DNA from: Allium sativum | Taxonomy: Eukaryota; Streptophyta; Magnoliopsida; Asparagales; Amaryllidaceae | Reading direction: 5' to 3' | Assembly (NCBI GenBank): GCA_030737875.1 | Contig: JASFAX010000020.1 | Location: 29,402,688 to 29,466,687 of the forward strand | Length of the DNA stretch: 64,000 bases | Shown: piece by piece, positions 31,991-44,076 of the stretch | Layout of the letters: each line of letters starts with the position of its first letter | Position numbering within the stretch: the stretch's first letter is position 1 | Translations under genes and position numbers: made by a program | Notes under the pieces: model-generated | The model's database searches: none | The model's input: the letters and a program-made list of their open reading frames with translations, nothing else | Told to the model about the DNA's origin: nothing

Positions 31991-32002
31991 TGGCATCAGA
32001 GC
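31991..32002 (+). promoter_or_regulatory. Primer-binding site, iMet type with one change
   Basis: TGGCATCAGAGC, one base different from the usual TGGTATCAGAGC, two bases after the LTR end. Confidence 0.7.
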
Positions 32003-34309
32003 TTTGGTTTAGCGAAAACCTTGGCTCTATTTGGGATTAACTCATTCGAGATATGGTGGTAATACCCTAGAATGAGTTTGAGTGTATATGAGAAAGCGTA
32101 CTTGTAATTTTGATATAAAATGATTTTGAATTGTGTTTATTTGTTCTGTTGAGTATTTATGAATTCCGGTCGGTACATGGGACACCAAGGCATTGATAGG
32201 GACTTCTAAACACTCGAATAGGATTCATTGACATAATATTGTTTAGATTTGTATTTTATTATATATAAAATTATTTGAAACATGTAATTTTGAATTTGTT
32301 GATGATAATATTAAAGTATCATCATTTATTACTCGATTAATTAATAATTAAAACCATTGGTTGTTGATTGGTTTAAGAAAATCAAATATTGAAATTTACT
32401 GAAAATAAAATAAGAAGTTAAATAAGAATTTGAGAATTTGATTTCAGATGGTTTTTTAATGTTGATTTGTAAATGGTTTTGAAATAATATATTTATATTT
32501 AAAAAAAAAGTTGTTTCATATAGAAAAATTGTTTCATATGAGTTTTAGAAATAAGTGTATGCCCTCTTGTCTTCGAAATCATTTCAGTGATGAGTGCACG
32601 CATCATCGATGTTTATTTTCAAGAATCTAAGTAGGGAGACATTTAATATTTTCTATACTTTGTTATATGAAATTGAACTTTATTTAAATCTTTTATAGTA
32701 TGGTTTATGTAAACGATATATTATATAAAAAAAATTAAAAAAAAAAAGAGCCCGAAATTTAATTCTTTAAATCTTGAATAAGTAATGAATTGAAACTTCT
32801 GAATATTAAGAGAGTTATAATTAAAATAATATTCGTAAGAATTGGATAATAAATTGAATCGAATGGTGACCACTGAAACTTGTGTAATAATAAATGTTGT
32901 TCTATAGCATGAATAACTTACTAATTAATTTAGAAGTTAAATGTTATAATAGTAAGCAATTAATTAATGCACAAGTATAAGAATGGAAAATCAAAGTAGA
33001 AAAAATTGATTGGTTAAAAATAAATAAAACTTAAGCTATGTAATAAACGATGTATAGTTAGTTATGTTATGGTTAGTAATATGAATTAACCAAATCAATG
33101 AAAAATTGATTTAGCGAATTATTTAGTAAAAAAACCAAATATACTGATATTAATGTTTGGTTTTGCGAAAATATAAGTAAATAGGCTTATAATTTATAAA
33201 CTTAATGAAGGTTGAACGAATAAATTTAATTTAGTTAAAAACGAGCTTGTCGCGTAGCGGCAGTTCGTAATTTTCCGAATGAAGTTTAAATGAGTGTGTA
33301 GAATCCAAAATAAGTCAGAATTCTTTGAAATAAGAATCTTCCGGTTCTATTGGATTATAGTTTCTTAATGAAAGAGAAAATTTTAAATTTCAACTTGTAA
33401 ATTTGAAGATATGTGTAAATCAAAATTTCAGAAAATAGCGCTAGGGAAATTCGCGATTTAAAATTAAATTATAAATTAAATGGACGATAATTAAGTTTAA
33501 ACGAACTCTAAATTTGGTCGATAGAAATGTTGAAGGAAATTTAACTAAATATGAAACATAATTCAATGAAAGTCAACTAAATATGAAATGGGAAAATGGG
33601 TTGTTATTTTAAATGGCAACAACTCATAACTTGAAGAATGATATAGAGTAACAAATATAGTAAACCAAACATTGAAATTGGAAATGAGCTTGAGAATGAA
33701 ATATAACGAATGAAAATATGATTATTTAAAAGTGAAGTGAACAATGAAATCATACAAATAAAATAGTGACATTGTAAAATTCTGTAGATTTGCTTGGTTG
33801 AATGAATATATTTGATTGGATATTTTATTTATGTTTTAGTTACATTTACTAATTCATGTGTGTTTACTGTAAACATATAAATATTATTTCTTTTATATGT
33901 TGTTGAGCGTTAGTAGGTACTGAAGGCAATTTGCTTGCACTGGTGCTACTTGCGCATAAAAATTTGCTAATGCTTGCTACAAAATAAAAAAATTCGCTAA
34001 TAACGCAAATGAAAGGTACGTATATTGAATTATATACCGTATTTTGGCATTTTATATTTTTTCCTTAATTTTGGGATGCCTCATCATTGAGATGAGATGT
34101 ATATTTATGATTATATATGTGTTGTTTTCCGGAACTAACCGTACAAAGGAGATTCTGCCGAACATTTTCGTGAATTTATGACTTAGAAAATTTTGTGAAA
34201 ATTTGAGTTTTGTATAAGTTAAATTTTCCATGTTTAGTAGAAATCTTATATTATTTCAACTTTATTTTGTCACTTCATTTCTACGTTCCTTTTCGAGGAC
34301 GAAAAGTTT

Positions 34310-34323
34310 TAAGTAGGGGAGAG
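34310..34323 (+). promoter_or_regulatory. Polypurine tract of the 3.7-kb element
   Basis: The sequence aagtaggggagag lies immediately before the right LTR start at 34324. Confidence 0.85.
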
Positions 34324-35003
34324 TGTAACATCCCATGATTTTGCAATAATTAAAATTATTTATTTTAGTGTGTTTTTGAACAAATATTATTTTTGTATTA
34401 AAATTTTAATTTGTTTATGTTGATTTTAATGATATTTGAAACTTGTATATTGAAATATTTTGATTTATGCAATTTATAATTGAGCGCAAAAATTGAAGTA
34501 TTTTGTTAATCAGTATCGAATTCATATAAAAAGAATTTTTATTAATGAAATTTATTTGGATTCTATTTTTGAATTGATTTGAGATTTTTAAAACTATTGA
34601 ATTCAATTTGAGTTAAGTTTGAATATTTATTTATAAATATTGGAATTTGAAATTTTGCAAATAATATTAGAATTCGATAAAATTAATTTTATTTGATCCA
34701 GAAGAGTAAATTGTTGTAATATACAAAATTTCATAGTCGTCGGAATTATAGTTTGATCGTGAGAAATTAAAACGCGTATAAATTTGTGTGTATAATTTAA
34801 TTAAATAGTTGAGTTTGTGTAGAAACTGCTGTAGACTTTAGAACTGGGCCTTGAAACCTATCTCATTGCATTTAGAATGCGTCAAAACATATTTTTAGAC
34901 AGTAAGCAGACCTAATTTGGACTCCAACCCATTTTTGACTTTTTAACACGTAAAACGAGGAACTATATTATTATTTTATTTGTCAAAAATCCAGGATGTT
35001 GCA
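34324..35003 (+). repeat. 3' LTR of the 3.7-kb element
   Basis: 680 bp, starting TGTAACATCCC and ending GGATGTTGCA, followed by target duplication ACAGT. Confidence 0.88.
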
Positions 35004-35008
35004 ACAGT

Positions 35009-36850
35009 ACTCTAAGGTAACACCAACATAAAGTGTAACGTGGGAGTGTGTATGTCATGGTGATAGAAAATATCAAGCATAGAAATCATCCTCACTTCTC
35101 TCTCTCAATGCATAAAGTATACGATATCCACCGCTTTGATCACCAGAACCATTAGGGCCATAATGGAGCCCATCTCCATCCAAACCTTACTATGACCACC
35201 TTATCATTGGGGGTTTTGATGGAGTTCGACCCCATACAACTTTGACCCTACCGCACTGGCCCATGGTCAATGCCCTCCCCTCAATAGTAAATCAAAGTTA
35301 TATATATCGATAACTCCTTTGCACACATCCCGCAGCAAAGCCCAAATCATGAAGTTAACTCGTTGGTTCCCATCTGGATCCTAAGTAATAACTTCCCGTT
35401 TGGACTTCCTTTGCATTTCGGGTTTTGGTCTTCTCCAGTTGGGTTCAGTCTCCATTCAGCTCGAGCGGGAGCTTCTGTTCAGTTTGTGATGCACATATGG
35501 GTTGGGTCGAGACTGCTTGCTTCAGATCGGTTCGTGCATGGAAAATCCTCCGGGTCAGATCGTTATGCTCCCATCTGGGTCATGGAGCCACACTAGTTCG
35601 GGTCGGGCTTCTCAATTCATGACAGTCCGATCGTGGTACTTCGATTCGTGGTCATCAAGCGGTTCGGGGTCGGGTTTCATGGTCTCGTTCGTGGTTCTCG
35701 AGCAGAAGCGGCTCGGTTTGGTGGTCTCTGATGTGAGCAGGTTGGCTCGGAGAAGGTGTGGAGGATCGTGGTATGTGGAGCATGAGCGGGTTGTGTTATG
35801 CTTCACGAGCGGGTTCGGGGACCCGATCCGATCCTATTTCCTACACTTCCTTCTAGCAAGCGTTTACGCCAAACAATGGCATTTTCGACAATTATAACTT
35901 TCCCATGCCATCTCAAAGCATACCACGTAGCAGCAATAACATGTGTAATCAATCAAAAACATCAAAACCTCAATCATATGTGTTATTTAGGATCAAACAT
36001 CCCAAAACCATGATTTTTCCCTTAATCCCCTTACTCATGTTTAACCATACGATTAGCAAACTTAATCCAAATTGACCCAAATGTTTGTCAGTGACATAAA
36101 ATAATAAGTCAAAATTTATGCATACTTTTCCATATTTTTCTTAGTCATAATTTCACTAATTATCACTAATCAACCCTAGTTAGCAGTAATTAGTGTAAAA
36201 ACGTGTTTAACACTCATCTCAGCCTCAAATAATTCTCAAATACGAAACTCTAACCGATTTGGGTCGAATCCTTATGTGTTACAAGAGCTCTACCAAGATT
36301 TTGATGTTAATCCGCCTTAATTTGATGTAGATTGGCTTAATATTGGATTAGAATGTGATTAGGGGGTAGGTTAGAAGGTGGAGGCCATTGCTAGGGTTCA
36401 AGAGCCGTAAGTGGTAGCTAGAAAACTGAAATGAAATGTTTTCCCAAACCCTTTCAGCCCTCGCATAAACCTAATCCTGAAATGGGTTATGGGTCTAGCT
36501 GGTAATCACTCTACTAAGCCCACTTAAGCGGTTTTTCACCTTCCAAACCTTGTTTCAGCCATATCTCCTAAACAGTTTGTCCGTTTGATTATTGTGACTT
36601 CTCTATGGAAATGTAAACCATCATTTAAATCCAATGGAAGTGGTTTCAAGCCAAAATTCCTTACCAATCAAAAGTTATAGGCGAAACAAGATTCGCTAGG
36701 GCAAAACAGACATTTAAAATTCGGCAAAAATCATGAACATGGGAAACGACCCCAATAGTCACTCCCCAAATTTACACAACCATACGACTTCGTATGTGAA
36801 TAAAATAAATATTCTATGATCCTCCAATATGTAGAATGTGGGTTGTTACG
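35009..36850 (-). mobile_element. Right piece of decayed LTR-A fragment
   Basis: Collinear with LTR-A from 'actctaaggt' onward: the 'gcataaag.atacgatat.cacc' block, 'ggttccca.ctggatcct', 'tacgccaaacaatgg', the 'accactaatt' blocks, and the end 'gtagaatgtgggttgttac' (full LTR-A ends 'cgtagaatacgggttgttaca'). It is diverged and has no second LTR here. The several overlapping frames at 35363-35900 are inside the LTR and are not genes. Confidence 0.75.
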
Positions 36851-38560
36851 ATTGTTTTCTGAAGCTTGGCAAAGATGGACTCGTCTGGAGTGGTGCAAAC
36901 TTCATAAGCGGCGTGCTTTATAATGCTCACATATTCTTCCATTTTTCAAAAGCCTTCATGTGTGGGGTATGGCTACCACATATAGTGTTGATCACAATAC
37001 CCTGCCTTTGGTTAGAAGGACCTAGGCTGCCTTGGCGAGTGCTGGAGGCGTTAATGCAGGCGGACTGAGTTTACATTGGGAGGAAAGGGTTCTTAGACAA
37101 CTTGCTCAAGGAGCTTTTCACGGATAATCTTTTCAATTGCATCCTTGAGTTGGCGACAATCATTGGTATTGTACCTATATATTCCGTGGTATCGGCAATA
37201 CTTGCTGGTGTTCTTCTCCTGGATAGTGGACTCCATAGTATGTGGCTTCTTAAACTAAAGCGTATTACATGTTTCCACATACATTGTTTTCAAGTCTTCA
37301 TTCGATGGAGTGTATGTCTCGTAGGCTTGGTGGCGGCCAGGCCTTTTGGGATCCTTGGGAACCTGGTTGTTGTTGCCACCGACTTGTCTGTCGTTGCCCG
37401 GCTTTGACTGGGAGCGAGTTCCTCCATTATTCTTGTTGAATGGTTCTCCAATGAGTTCCCCTTTGGCGCTGTCGTCGATGGTTTCAGCATGCGGGTTGTT
37501 GGAGGAATTGGGCCTTGAGATTTAGTTACGCCTCGCTTCTTCTTGACATAAGAATTGTCCGACCTTCTCGTAGAAAGCATCAAGACTCTTGGGCTGCTTC
37601 CTATCGATCCAGGCCCTGATTTCGGAAGTGGGAAGGATGCCTTTTGCTAAGAACGGTGTGAGGTTATGGATAGCCTACCTCGGCAAGGGCTGTATTAAAC
37701 TGCGAGAGGTAGCTCTGAAGTAACTTGGCGGGTCGTTGGTACAAGTTCAATGTAGTCAGGATGTTCTTTGGAGTTGGGACATGCATTCTGAATTGCATGA
37801 TCAATTCTTTGGCCAGCTGGTCGAAGTTGTTGATTGAATGGAGTGGAAGTCAAGAGAACCAAAGTAAAGTTGTGCCTGATAGGAAGACCGATAAACACTT
37901 GCATTTGAACGGTTCGGTTACTCGTCTATAATCGATTTTCCACTCATTCCGGAAGGCATAGGGATCGATCGTGTCGTCATGAAGTGGAATTTGTGGCATA
38001 CTGAAATGTCATGACCATTCGGCTTCGTGTGTGGTCATCATGAAGGGATTATCCCTTAGGTGGGTTTCCCATGAGTCGTTGGCATTCCCTCGCACTTCCC
38101 TCATGATCCTTTGGACCATGTCGTGGAGATATATCGGATGCGGATCCATTGGTGGGATCCATGTGTTTTGTCGGACCACCGGAGTTCTATTCTGCGGTGG
38201 CCTTCTCTGATGCACATACGAGTCACCATCTTCCATGTCATCAGCATCTATAATCGGGTTTTGGTATAGATAATGAGGCTGAGCAGGTTGATGTGCATCT
38301 TGATCTGGAAAAGCATGGGCCATTGGGAGAGTAGTTCCCTTATCCTAGACGGCGGTAATTGGGTTCCGTTGAGGTGTGGCTCGGTTGCTCGGACTGTGTT
38401 CGTCATTGATAATCAGTCAGAAATGGTCTTGATACCGTGCCCCCTCGTTATAAGTGGCTCTAGTTCGGTCGCCATTTCCATTATCGTTGGCGTAGTCGTT
38501 CGATTGTCGTTACCCATGGCATTAAAGAGGACGGCGACATTGTTGATGAGGATACACCTC
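36851..38560 (-). pseudogene. Decayed Tat/Ogre-like gypsy gag
   Basis: On the minus strand several frames join into a Retrotrans_gag-like protein broken by stops and shifts. A block from 38323 begins 'MAHAFPDQDAHQPAQPHYLY' and contains 'VQRIMREVRGNANDSWE'. Downstream are 'NILTTLNLYQRP.KLLQSYL' (about 37700-37770) and a carboxy-terminal knuckle 'YCRYHGIYRYNTNDCRQLKD' (about 37130-37190), the YC.YHG...T.DCRQLK signature of Tat/Ogre/Retand gag proteins. It continues to the junction with the LTR-A fragment at 36850, which probably inserted into this element. Nothing of its pol is seen. Confidence 0.65.
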
Positions 38561-38997
38561 CTTCACTGATGTAGTCCCCGTGAATTAGAAGAGGAAGTCT
38601 CTGAGATAGTGACTCGAGGTCAGGCATTGTTCTGAGTGAACTGAAGTCAAGCGACGATGCATTGATTATCTTGAAACTGGCGCATAAGATCGATGTTATT
38701 TTTTAACTCCTAATTGAGTTCGATAATTGTTCTCATATTTTTCATTAAGTGTGTGGATCTGCGTTTGTATTGCTCGAGCTTCAAGGCCAGTAGCAGGAAG
38801 GGTTTTGGTTGTGGCCGGGATATCCACTGGCTGAGGTTACTGGGAAGTACTAGCTTCGGCTGCGGCAGAAGAGCCAATCATTGCATTCTTTGGTCTCTTT
38901 TCCATCATAAGCAGACTTGGAGGCAGGTTAGCAAAGGAATCTACAACATGTCAGAGTCGAGATGGTAATGTGAGATAAAGAAACAAATCCGAGTTTC

Positions 38998-39015
38998 TCA
39001 GCGAATGCACCAAAA
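38998..39015 (-). promoter_or_regulatory. Candidate primer-binding site of the Tat-like element
   Basis: Minus strand TTTTGGTGCATTCGCTGA directly after an LTR end '...GCAGTCAACA'. It resembles the TTTGGCGC type used by Tat/Athila elements rather than iMet. Confidence 0.5.
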
Positions 39016-39850
39016 TGTTGACTGCAAAATGTGTCGTAAACAATCAAGATTCTTATAACTTAAGAATTATAGTTTCGCATGAATAAGTAAGAGCGGAAAG
39101 AAATAAATAATATAATAGATTTACAGTGGTTTGGTCTCGCAAGAGGCCTACCTCCACTTTGTAAGAGTCGTTGGAATATTGTTAATAACAAAGTGTTATA
39201 TGGTGGAGAACATCTAATGACATCTCTTTACATACAGCTCTAAGTTATATGAAGTCGTAACTATCATATGTGAATATTAGGAAAAGGATAATTTTGCGCT
39301 TCTTCTTCCTCAAAGCATAAATGTCATTAAAGAGGCTTCTTGGAGCACTCAAGAGATGTCAAATCACCAAATTCCAACCCCTTTGAAGTGTGAGCTTAAA
39401 GATAATTTATAGTGGACTAGTTTGGTGGGAGTAGGTAGGAGCAGGTAGAATTAGGGGACCACACTAGGAATCTCATATCACATAGTGCCAACCACTAGAA
39501 TCTTGGACTCCTAAGTGTGCATCCCAAAAAACTCATACCCCTCCCTGGGGTATGAAGAATATGTGAATGGGAATGGGGAGTCGAGATAATCAGGGCTTGT
39601 GACTTTCTAGAGCTCAAGGTGTTGGTATGGCGATGTTCGGAGGAGCGGCGAGGTTCCTGTTGGCATGATCCCTGGTCGGCTCATTTTCTTTACTCCATGG
39701 CGACACCCTCGGCATTGTCTTCGCGCGATACATTGAGCCGAGCGTGCCTCGTGTACTTTTAGGAACCGAAACAAAAGGTCGGTTAACAATAACGGTGGGG
39801 TTGGTTCAGCCAAAATTATGGAAGGGGAGGTGTTTTATAAAAGTTTCCCC
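39016..39850 (-). mobile_element. Probable 5' LTR of the Tat-like element (outer end uncertain)
   Basis: Begins (plus strand) TGTTGACTGC next to the primer site. A minus-strand TATAAATTATC lies near 39410, a possible promoter. The outer boundary is not determined. Confidence 0.4.
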
Positions 39851-40132
39851 TGATTATTTCATTCTTAAGGATTTTCTATAGGTACTTATCCATTTCCATT
39901 TATTTCCGTATGCCAAAGCTTCCCTTCTTCCTCCTCCCACATCTATATTGTCGATTGCTAATTCCTTCCAAAAAATAATAATTAATAAGTAGGAATGAAT
40001 TCACCATTTAATGAGTACCCAAAAGCATCAAAACTAACGTGAAATCTCTTTTAAATCCACATTCAAAATCCACCACCATTCAACAAAGATTTAAAGACCA
40101 GGACACACTCCTATCCCAGGCTGTGAGCAAGT

Positions 40133-40147
40133 GGAAGGAGGGGAGAA
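40133..40147 (+). promoter_or_regulatory. Polypurine-like tract before possible LTR start
   Basis: The sequence ggaaggaggggagaa is followed by TGTCATGC at 40148, in the style of a gypsy polypurine tract plus LTR start. No partner LTR found. Confidence 0.35.
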
Positions 40148-42039
40148 TGTCATGCAAAAGAAAATAAACTTAGTAGTGTCGCTAACTAAATAAAATTAAT
40201 GATTGTTGTGTGAGTGATAAACTATTTCAATATGCATGTTAAGTATTTCTTATGAATGCCATGATGATTGGTTTACATGTTTGGATGTGTATATGTTTGA
40301 TTGTTTGGAAATTTAACAAGTCACATAAAATACATGTCGATAAACACACCGGAAATCACTTTCTTTTATTAAATGAGATGGAGCAAATAGAATGATTAAA
40401 CCACTAAAAAATAGTTTGAAGTGTTTGAGAAAACAATTATAAAGACTCCTAAGTGTTGTTATGAAGCTTAATAGTATGAATTTTGAAGAAATTTTAGTGT
40501 GTTGCGAAATGATACCTTGTGGTTTCACTATTTAAAAGTGAATCTTTTGTACAATATGAGTCCAAATTGTTTAAAGTAAGATTTTTTTTCACATACTTAT
40601 AGCCATATATTTCCAACGAATCACTAAAATTATGATTTTGTTGAGCATATTTTGAAATATGACCAAATTTTTTTTTGAAAAACATCCCGATTTTGCACAT
40701 CAAAATTCAAAAAATGAAATTAATTCAAAATAAAGTTTAAATTCTAAAAAAATACATAATAAATATTATAAGTAATTTAAAATGTTTTTAAAGTGATTTA
40801 AGTTGAATATATGATGTTTCGAATGACAGAAAAGTCGTTTTATTGAATTAAGTTGAAATAGCACTTTTCGTTGCATATTTCAATAACGATTAAAATTAAA
40901 GTATAAACTTAACCGGTAATCTCCAATTATTTATTGAACACTTTTAAATGACTAATGCTGTAATTTGGAGATTATTTTAAAGATCTATAAATTGTTTGAA
41001 GATGTTAGAAAATTGAATCGAATCAAAAAGCTATAATAACAATTGATTTAATCTTCGCTACAATATGCCAACGAGTAAAACTGGTTTTTTTATTTTTAAG
41101 ATCCGGATGTTGGAGTTTAACAAAGGAGATTTTTACGAGCAACCAATTCCCTATCAAACCTGGCCTTTTCTTAGGCGAGGTGTAGATAAGTTTAAAATGT
41201 TGGAAATGAGTCGAGTATAAAAGATCATGTTTTATAAAAATAAATAAATTGAATTTGTTAGAGATAAAATTGTTGTATATCATATGAAATTCCAAGTAGG
41301 GAATCCTTATTATCGATAAGAATTTAAGAGGTAGTTACATCTTTATTCGACGGATAGTCGAGATTGAACAAGGAAATTGATTTTTAACAAGATAAGTATA
41401 ATTTCTTCAGATCTATTAGACTAAGACGTAATTACCATCCAATTAACATAATGAATGGGGTCTAATAATACTATTTGTATCCCTAAAGAATATTTAAAGT
41501 TATACATCCTTTAAAAAATATGAATTAAGAAATGAAGAAGTTTCAACATCCAAAACTATTTAAATAGTATTTTCATGAGGATTGACTCGAGGAGACCGTG
41601 ATCAGATTTGGGTGATTCCTATCTGATAACCTCTTTATATCGATTAAATGTTCTGAAGTAATGAAGATAATATTATAGAGTTACATAGATTAAATGAAGG
41701 GTTGTTTTTAGTGACCATCGAATTATTTTTCCATATTACAAATTGATAGTAGTTCTACATTCAGGTCTTTGGTGCAATGACTACTTTTTTCTAGATCACA
41801 CGATCTTCGGAGTACTGCCTTTAGTTTGTCTAAATCATGGATGACTTGTATGGATGAATGTCTGACGTTGCACTTCTAATATACGTATATTGATCTCCAT
41901 GAATGTACATCTACTTGATCGTGCGGGAAGTAACTGTCCTACAGTACATGCACCCTTCCATAAGACGTACGAGGTCAGTTGTTGTACATTAGTGTAAATT
42001 GATAACGTATGTTAGACTTGGCTACATGGAATTCAAAGT
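40148..42039. other. AT-rich region, possibly an old gypsy LTR
   Basis: Follows the polypurine-like tract. No coding motif, tandem array or second copy in the window. I can say no more than that an LTR start at 40148 is plausible. Confidence 0.25.
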
Positions 42040-42044
42040 GGAAA

Positions 42045-43386
42045 TGTGACGGCTCGCCCCGCACCAACCGACATTTACTCCAAAAGTGCGTTGTACACAT
42101 GTCCAGTTAGCACGGAACGGGTTGTCAGAAGGAAAAAGGAAGAAGGAAATGAACTAACAAAGAACCTGTAGAATGTCTCACAGCGCATAGAATAAAAAAT
42201 AATAATAACATACTTGACATAAAACAGGCGAGACAGTGCATAAGCTGAAATAACTAACATGGCAGCGGAAAATGTAAGTACAGCTTATGATCCAAAGTTA
42301 AACCTTATTACAACTTTTCAAACTGTCTCAAAGCAAAAGAAAGATAAAGGAGGCACACTACTAATGCCCAAGTAGCAACCACCAACGACACAGGGAGAAT
42401 ATCTATATAATACGTGGAAGCCTCCTGCCCACCTCCGAATCAGCTACTCGCGCATCACCAGCTACCATGTCTCTAGTCTGCTCGTGTGAGCACCCAGAGT
42501 AATAAGAGGAGACATAAAACTCTGGGTCAGACATAAAGCGTGGTATGAGCGATAAGCATCTAAAGTGAACAATAACAGGTAGACTAGAAACATACCTGAA
42601 CCTGGACCTGCAACCAAAGAGTTAGCACTACATACTGTACAACACTCTAAGGTGCCATATCAACGGTGTAAAGATACGGAGGTGGGGGGGGGGGGTGTAC
42701 ATGTCATAGTGATGGCAAACAATCAAACATAGCAACCATCCTCACATCTCTCACTCAGTGCATAAAGCATACGATATTCACCACTTCGATCACCCCACAT
42801 GCCTTACTACGATCACTCTGCCCCATGAAGTCATAAATGGCTTCACTGCACTGATAACGTAGCCATTAATCGTTTGCTATGTCCACTTGCCCCATAAGGT
42901 TATTCACCCCATCTGCGCTGGCTCATAGCCTTACCAATTCTTTCTATGTCCACTTGCCCCATGGAGTTATTCACCCAATCTGCGCTGGCTCATAGTCTTG
43001 CTACCATCACCTTGCCCCTCAGGTCATAATGACCCTACTGCACTGATAAGTAGCCCATCATTCCTTTTTAGTGGTGAATCGAAGTTATGAACGTCGACAA
43101 CTCCTTAGCACACGTCCCGCAGCAAAGCCCAACCATGAAGTGAACTCATCGGTTCCCAACTGGATCCTGGGCTCTAACTTCCCATATTGGACTACCTTTG
43201 CATCTCGAGTTATTGGTCAAATACTGGGTCGGGTCGGGTCCTCTTCAAACCATCGGTTCGGGTCGGGTGTCTTCGTTGCGTTAGCTCATGGTCCTCCTCT
43301 GGCACGGTTCGGTTCGGGTCCTCTTCATCGCGTCGGTTCGGGTCGAGTGTCCCCCTTCGGGTCGGGTGCCATCTACCATCCAGTTA
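42045..43386 (-). repeat. 3' LTR of gypsy-A, left piece (42045-43386)
   Basis: Collinear with 56717-58066. Interrupted after 'cccatccagtta' type sequence by the CACTA element; the last three bases TTA are the CACTA target duplication. Confidence 0.93.
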
Positions 43387-43680
43387 CACTACAAGAAAAA
43401 GGGGTGTTTCCAATGGCCAGGGGCCGTTGGAGGCCGTTGGAAAGCCCGTTGGAGGCCGTTGGTCTTTCCGTTGGTATACACTTCAACGGATTCCAACGTC
43501 TTCCAATGCAACCAACGCAATTTTTCCAACGGCTTCCAACTGTTATTTTTTGCCACGTGTCCCACCAACGATGGCCAACTGGACGTTGGAAATGGATGAA
43601 AACCGTTGAAATATAGCCGTCTTTAGCCGTTGGAAACCGTTGGTTTAGAGAAACCAGTAAGCCGTCGGTAGCCGTTGGAA
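43387..43680. repeat. Left terminal and subterminal repeats of CACTA element
   Basis: Terminal CACTACAAGA followed by about nine copies of CCGTTGG or its complement in 290 bp, in both orientations, e.g. 'ggccgttggaggccgttgg'. In En/Spm such repeats bind the TNPA protein; the same role is inferred here. Confidence 0.85.
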
Positions 43681-43689
43681 ATCTGGGTA

Positions 43690-44076
43690 TTTTTTTTTCT
43701 AGATTTTGCATTTGCTTCTTCCAGTCACAACACCACAAACACGTCATCCAAACTGCTCCATTTCGAGCATATAACTCACAATCTCAGCCATATATATTCC
43801 CAAACACAACATAAAACAAAAATCAAACACAAAACACATAAATTAACCAATATTTACATAACATAACAATCAAACATAGCCAAAACATCACAACCATATC
43901 CGAACGTAGCCAAAACAACATAAACATGTCCAAACAACATAACCAACATAATGTCCAAGCTATACCATCACCAAACCGTCATAACCTCATGTCCAAACCA
44001 ACACAACAATACATACAACAACTTGCAAGCATCATCAACTCTCAAAATACAAACCAAAACAAGCCAGCTAACCTGA
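43690..44076. other. AC/AT-rich non-coding stretch, CACTA 3' side
   Basis: Rich in 'aacata', 'aacaca' words (on the minus strand TGTT/GTTTG), downstream of the TNPA-like stop codon. Probably 3' UTR and spacer of the element. Confidence 0.5.

Larger units (their letters stand above)
31309..35003 (+). mobile_element. Complete non-autonomous LTR retrotransposon (3695 bp)
   Basis: Two 680-bp LTRs (31309-31988 and 34324-35003), both starting TGTAACATCCCA, flanked by a perfect 5-bp duplication ACAGT (31304-31308, 35004-35008). The primer site at 31991 reads TGGCATCAGAGC, and a polypurine tract precedes the right LTR. The 2.3-kb interior has no open frame of size and no recognisable domain. The LTRs differ at many positions, so it is not recent. 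The 'ttcgaggacgaaaag' sequence before the polypurine tract is typical of plant gypsy elements. Confidence 0.9.

Noticed and set aside
35363..35897. Several overlapping plus-strand frames up to 131 aa
   Set aside because: They lie inside a decayed LTR-A fragment, overlap in three frames and reflect biased composition.
43071..43747. Frames of 100-180 aa on both strands
   Set aside because: They cross the LTR/CACTA border at 43387, so they cannot be ancestral genes; the repeats CCGTTGG create open frames by chance.
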